Source of the DNA: Candidatus Hecatella orcuttiae | GTDB lineage: Archaea > Thermoproteota > Bathyarchaeia > Hecatellales > Hecatellaceae | Assembly: GCA_002011035.2 (NCBI GenBank) | Contig: MTLY02000002.1 | Coordinates: 1-64,000 of the forward strand | DNA length: 64,000 nucleotides | Direction: 5' to 3' | Shown here: positions 60,563-64,000 of the stretch, piece after piece | Layout: each line of letters begins with the position of its first letter | How positions within the stretch are numbered: position 1 is the first letter of the stretch | Notes under the pieces: generated by a model | Databases searched by the model: none | Seen by the model: only the letters and a program-made list of their open reading frames with translations | Told to the model about the DNA's origin: nothing | Translations under genes and position numbers: made by a program

Positions 60563-60779
60563 GCTTCACTCCCAGCACAGCCATAGATGGTTTCGTGAAC
60601 TTCAATAAATCATTTTGCATGAGGGCTGAAAAACTGTTTTCTCGATTTTTTCGGTAAACTCGCCTTTTTTTGAGGGAGAGTGCTTCTTCAGTTCATTTTT
60701 TAAGCTGAAAGTTAACGTTAAGCCGATGCAAAAGTTTATTATGTGATTTAGGCTAAAAATATTATTGGTGCATGGAAAA

Positions 60780-61001
60780 ATGTCCGAAAAAGAGATGTCC
60801 CTCGCCCCTCTCCACAGGCTGATAAAAAAGGCTGGCGCCTACAGGGTTAGTGAGTCAGCTGCCGATGAGTTGAGGAGATCCCTAGAGGACTTGGCGGTTA
60901 AAATAGCCAAGGAAGCCATGGATTACTGCGCTCACGCGGGAAGAAAAACCGTGAAAAGGGAAGACATCGAGCTGGCCTTGAAGAAACTTCTGAGGGAATA
61001 A
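60780..61001 (+). CDS. Archaeal histone
   Basis: A ~73-aa histone-fold protein from ATG 60780. Pattern: LAPLHRLIKKAGAYRVSESAADEL (in pieces), LAVKIAKEAMDYCAHAGRKTVKREDIELALKKL, with RKTVK-REDIELA typical of loop 2 and helix 3. TTG 60765 or GTG 60768 would add five or four residues. A TATA-like TTTATTATG lies upstream. It compacts DNA as dimers and longer polymers. Confidence 0.92.
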   Translation: MSEKEMSLAPLHRLIKKAGAYRVSESAADELRRSLEDLAVKIAKEAMDYCAHAGRKTVKREDIELALKKLLRE

Positions 61002-61192
61002 CACCATTTCAGCTCCGATGCTCGCCATCTGAAAGCTGAAGTTGCTGAGAGCTTCACTCTCACACTAATCCTTACTTTCGAAGTCTTTCTTAAACTGAAC
61101 GTAAGCTGATCCAGCTTTCTATATGGAGTTCTGAAATGGTTTGCAGGGAAGAGAAAAAAATAAGGGCAGCCATTTAATACTTCGAAGAATGT

Positions 61193-61314
61193 AGCCCGGT
61201 GGTGTAGCGGTCAAGCATAGCGGGCTTTGGCTCGCCCTTCCGCGAGAAGAAACCCGCCGACGGGAGTTCGAAAGGCGCTTTCAAGGCAGCCCGAAAGTCT
61301 CCCCCGGGCTACCA
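61193..61314 (+). tRNA. tRNA-Gln (anticodon TTG) with two introns, CCA encoded
   Basis: Acceptor AGCCCGG/CCGGGCT, then A and CCA. Anticodon stem GCGGG/CCCGC; loop CTTTGG + A gives TTG at 61227-61229. A 21-nt intron (61231-61251) after position 37 folds as CTCGC/GCGAG. T stem GGGAG/CTCCC encloses TTCGAA, ~25 extra nt (about 61273-61297) and T, so a second intron sits in the T loop. Both sites are consistent with bulge-helix-bulge processing. Confidence 0.88.
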
Positions 61315-61325
61315 TACCCGCGGTT

Positions 61326-62435
61326 TTATGTGCGGGCTTTCTCAGCCTTCCATTTTTCCAGTTCTCCGTCGACGGTTGGGATCGTTTCTTCGGGTATTGC
61401 GCATCGCATGGGGCCTCCTCGGCAGCCTCCGCTCCAGTAGCAGATTCTGTGGCTTCTGAGGGCTATGATGTCCTTGGCTTTGAGGGGTTCGCAGCCTTGC
61501 ATTCTCAGTTTGGCGGCTATATCCTCTGTCAAGGCTCCTCCACGAGCAGCGTCCCATCTGCCCTCCCGGTATAGTTGGATTAAAGCTTTCAGAAAACAGT
61601 AGACTTTTTCTCCTCTCTCGTCAAGAACTTTCCTCACCATGTCCCGGACAGAGTTCCTTCTGTCACCCAGTTCGAAGCCTCTTTTTTTATCGAAAAAATA
61701 ATGCTCCCCTACAAACCGGTCGATGTTGATCCAGACAGGCCATCCGACCTTGTTGAGGATTTCAATGAATTTCTCGTCGGAGTTCACTTGGATGATTTTT
61801 TCTAAAGCTTCCTCTCTTTCCCTGTCGGTGAAAAACTGGAGTTTAGCCGTTTTATGTTTTTCATCAAACTGGTTAAACCATTCCAGCCCTGCCTGCTTCC
61901 CCATGTTGTAGAGGTCTTTGTCGTTGTAGTAAAATCGTTTAATCAACATCCTTCTCTCTGCCAACTTATCTGCGTGTTCACCTGCAAGGCGGGGGGCTTC
62001 ATCTTCTACGTCCACTATTTCCAGCTTGAACTTTATCGCTCGCCCGGCTAGGGGATGGTTCAAGTCGAGAGTAACACTGTCCTCCCTCACCTCCACGATG
62101 GTGGCCATCTGGGTTTTCCCCTCCTCGGTTTTCAGCTGAACAATGACTCCCTCCTTAATCTGCTCAGATGGCCCTTGGAACATTTCCTTGGGAATTTCAA
62201 CTGTCAGGTTTTCTTCCCGTATACCGTGGGCTTTCTCCGGGGGGATGATGACGGTTTTCTTGACCCCTTTCTCAAGCCCCAACACAGCTTCTTCTAAGCC
62301 TAGAAGAACGCGGCCTTCCCCCACTCTAAACTCGATGGGGTCTCTGTGAAGGGTGGAATCGACCACGCGGCCGTCAACTTCGGCGATGTAATGCACCTTC
62401 ACAAGGCTTCCTTTCTCAACAACCAAAAACTTCAA
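61326..62435 (-). CDS. FKBP-type peptidyl-prolyl isomerase with a long unknown C-terminal domain
   Basis: A 369-aa protein. Residues 1-~150 are a SlyD-like FKBP with flap insert: VEKGSLVKVHYIAEVDGRVVDST, EFRVGEGRVLLGLEEAVLGL, then DLNHPLAGRAIKFKLEIVDV. Residues ~150-369 are a separate domain with LQFFTDREREEALEKI, GEHYFFDKKRGFELGD, and CYWSGGCRGGPMRC near the end, a possible metal site. I do not recognise this domain. The combination is not the usual archaeal FKBP (150-250 aa). Confidence 0.85.
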   Translation of the reverse strand: MKFLVVEKGSLVKVHYIAEVDGRVVDSTLHRDPIEFRVGEGRVLLGLEEAVLGLEKGVKKTVIIPPEKAHGIREENLTVEIPKEMFQGPSEQIKEGVIVQLKTEEGKTQMATIVEVREDSVTLDLNHPLAGRAIKFKLEIVDVEDEAPRLAGEHADKLAERRMLIKRFYYNDKDLYNMGKQAGLEWFNQFDEKHKTAKLQFFTDREREEALEKIIQVNSDEKFIEILNKVGWPVWINIDRFVGEHYFFDKKRGFELGDRRNSVRDMVRKVLDERGEKVYCFLKALIQLYREGRWDAARGGALTEDIAAKLRMQGCEPLKAKDIIALRSHRICYWSGGCRGGPMRCAIPEETIPTVDGELEKWKAEKART

Positions 62436-62569
62436 CCTCTCTGAAGATGAAAAGATAGTTCGATATAAATACTCTCCTCCATCGAAAAGGAAAGGGCAAC
62501 GCGAAACCGAAAGGAAAAATCATAAAGATGGGAAGCCCGTTAACCTATCGTCCGTGAAGGCAGAAACCC

Positions 62570-63169
62570 ATGTTGACGAAGCTGAGAATCCGCGTGGAAG
62601 AGCTGCTGTGTACACTAGCCGAAGGGCTTCTGAAAGCCGGCGTCGGCCCCAACACCATGACCGCCCTAGGTTTCATCCTAGCGGTTTCCGCAGGCTATTT
62701 TTACGCGTTTTCCCCCCAACCACGGTTTATTTGGCTGGCTGCCTCCCTACTCCTTATCTCAGGACTGTTCGATGCTTTGGACGGGGCGGCGGCTAGGCTC
62801 AGCGGCCGGGCTACGAGTTTCGGAAGCTTCTTAGACTCTCTGCTGGACAGATACAGCGACGTAGCTGTCATCTTCGGAATCACTCTCTCTTACAGGGAAG
62901 TTTCAGTCCTCGGGGTTTCCGGAATGATATGGGGAATACTGGCTCTCACCGGTTCTCTGTTGGTGAGCTACACCAGAGCGAAGGGGGAAAGCCTAGGCAT
63001 TTCCATGGGGGGAGTAGGCTTGGCGGAAAGGCCGGAGCGCATCCTCATCATATTTGCTTCCAGCATCTTCCTCCGGCCGGATTTGGGTTTGGCCGCTGTG
63101 GCCGTGTTATCCAACCTAACCGTGGCTCATAGGAGCCTTCACATTTACCGCCAATCCAAGCCCAAATAA
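62570..63169 (+). CDS. CDP-alcohol phosphatidyltransferase family, archaetidylinositol-phosphate-synthase-like
   Basis: A 199-aa membrane enzyme with ~6 helices. Catalytic CDP-OH motif: DALDGAAARLSGRATSFG then SFLDSLLDRYSD (four Asp). Archaeal members attach inositol-phosphate or glycerol-phosphate to CDP-archaeol in polar-lipid synthesis. ATG start. Confidence 0.88.
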   Translation: MLTKLRIRVEELLCTLAEGLLKAGVGPNTMTALGFILAVSAGYFYAFSPQPRFIWLAASLLLISGLFDALDGAAARLSGRATSFGSFLDSLLDRYSDVAVIFGITLSYREVSVLGVSGMIWGILALTGSLLVSYTRAKGESLGISMGGVGLAERPERILIIFASSIFLRPDLGLAAVAVLSNLTVAHRSLHIYRQSKPK

Positions 63170-63224
63170 GCTGGCTTTTAACCTCCGCTTTCGCCTTCAA
63201 AGTGACACCTGCGGTTGAAAAGAG

Positions 63225-64000
63225 CTAGGATGCTTCCAGCTGCTTGAACATCTTCAAATATTCGGTTTTGATGTCTTTCTCCCTCTCCTCGCTTCCTAAG
63301 ACTTTCACCAAAAGCTCGGAGGGATATTTCTTCAAGTCCTCCATCAGGAAGCGAGGGGAGGTGAGCAGAAAATAGGGCTTGGCAAGTTGAACCAGTTTTT
63401 CAGCTTCCCATCCTCCCCTCTGGATGGCCGCCCTGATCTCTTCAACCTCGATGCCTAAGGCTCTGGAGAAATAGTGAGCGGATAGAGACACTGCCTTTTC
63501 CAAGGTTTCTTCGAAGGAGATAGGGAGATAGAAGAGAGGCTTCCTCAGCCACCACCTCTTCTCTAGTCTCGGAGTCAGATAGAGGTAGTGCCGGATGGGT
63601 GTGCCTGCGAATTTTTCCCTAACCTCTTCGTTGACGCTTAACATTCTTTTACCTATCCCCGCGAGGAGGATGGGCATGGGGAGGGGGCTCAACTTTTCCA
63701 CCGCCTTTTCCATCGCCTCTCTCCATATCTCTAAGGGCTTCCCCCTCTTTCTTTTGAGGGGATATTTCGAAGATCCGAGAACCAAGGCTATACCGGCATG
63801 CCTCTCTCTGCCTTCCACTGTGCGGACGAATTCTTCCAGAAGCCTCTCCGAATCTTCAGCTAGAATTTGCAGAGTGTACACAGCACGGCTTCGCCCTTGT
63901 GTTTCGCAGGCTTCCAAAAACCTTTGATACGACCTCAGGGGTAGGCCTTCTTTTTCGGCGTCGAAAACATGGTACTGTGTCAGCTTGGGGGCGCTACCTA
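63225..64000 (-). CDS. Hypothetical protein, truncated by the right edge
   Basis: The frame is open leftward from the window end; a TTG at 63917 is not the real start because in-frame sequence (KLTQYHVFDAEKEGLPL, YQRFLEACETQG) continues to the edge. About 258 residues are visible. Basic patches (YPLKRKRGKP) and helices alternate; no signal or membrane segment. No family recognised, so no function is proposed. Confidence 0.6.
   Translation of the reverse strand, partial: GSAPKLTQYHVFDAEKEGLPLRSYQRFLEACETQGRSRAVYTLQILAEDSERLLEEFVRTVEGRERHAGIALVLGSSKYPLKRKRGKPLEIWREAMEKAVEKLSPLPMPILLAGIGKRMLSVNEEVREKFAGTPIRHYLYLTPRLEKRWWLRKPLFYLPISFEETLEKAVSLSAHYFSRALGIEVEEIRAAIQRGGWEAEKLVQLAKPYFLLTSPRFLMEDLKKYPSELLVKVLGSEEREKDIKTEYLKMFKQLEAS

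Overview
The window is archaeal chromosome. Evidence includes fibrillarin/Nop5, r-proteins S30e and S17e, a histone-fold protein, eukaryote-type GlyRS, a tRNA-splicing endonuclease with several intron-containing tRNAs, aCPSF2, a PAC2 protein, a presenilin-type protease and TATA-like boxes about 25-35 nt before many starts. S30e, a histone and tRNA introns outside position 37/38 together point to the TACK side of the archaea. A Bathyarchaeia-like or related lineage is my guess; the sequence does not settle it.

Layout. 1-9.6 kb: 3' part of a molybdenum hydroxylase, the C/D-RNP pair fibrillarin/Nop5, pyrD-pyrK, a winged-helix regulator, S30e, a DUF763 protein and a CFI-box membrane protein. 9.7-22.8 kb: nitroreductase, a YqeB/EF2563-like molybdenum-hydroxylase accessory protein, a HisA-like protein, MarC, GlyRS, YjbQ, a PhoU-like protein, EndA, aCPSF2, a CBS protein, UbiX, an unusual GDPD-deoxyribosyltransferase fusion, MscS and an SPL-like radical SAM protein. 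22.8-28.9 kb: a molybdate/tungstate ABC transporter divergent from a Tfx-type regulator, a ThiI relative with a ruined PP-loop, small genes and a phosphoribosyltransferase. 29-36 kb: a mixed, partly decayed stretch with tRNA-Leu, a tRNA-Val with two apparent introns, RNase HI and response-regulator remnants, CobY, a broken inverted copy of tRNA-Leu, then an AT-richer ArsR/P1B-ATPase metal module. 36.5-46.7 kb: an Fpo-like complex I lacking NuoEFG in two divergent operons (JJKNLM leftward, ABCDHI rightward). 46.8-54.3 kb: a lysine-methyltransferase-like enzyme, a Cys-rich helical protein, PAC2, NfeD plus SPFH protein, a DUF429 protein, dihydrolipoyl dehydrogenase and a presenilin homologue. 54.4-56.6 kb: a three-gene heme-copper operon without CuA ligands and with an active-site His replaced by Asp. 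56.7-64 kb: tRNAs Gly, Glu and Gln (Glu and Gln with introns at unusual sites), PurN-FolD, GalT-like, S17e, histone, an FKBP fusion, a CDP-alcohol phosphotransferase and a right-truncated unknown gene.

Working picture. Complex I could reduce quinone, and the adjacent heme-copper enzyme, which looks more like a nitric oxide reductase than an oxygen reductase, could use reduced quinone as electron source. Molybdenum or tungsten uptake and regulation, a YqeB-like protein and the molybdenum hydroxylase suggest Mo-dependent redox metabolism. EndA is the obvious candidate for processing the intron-rich tRNAs. I saw no CRISPR array, rRNA, transposase or phage genes.
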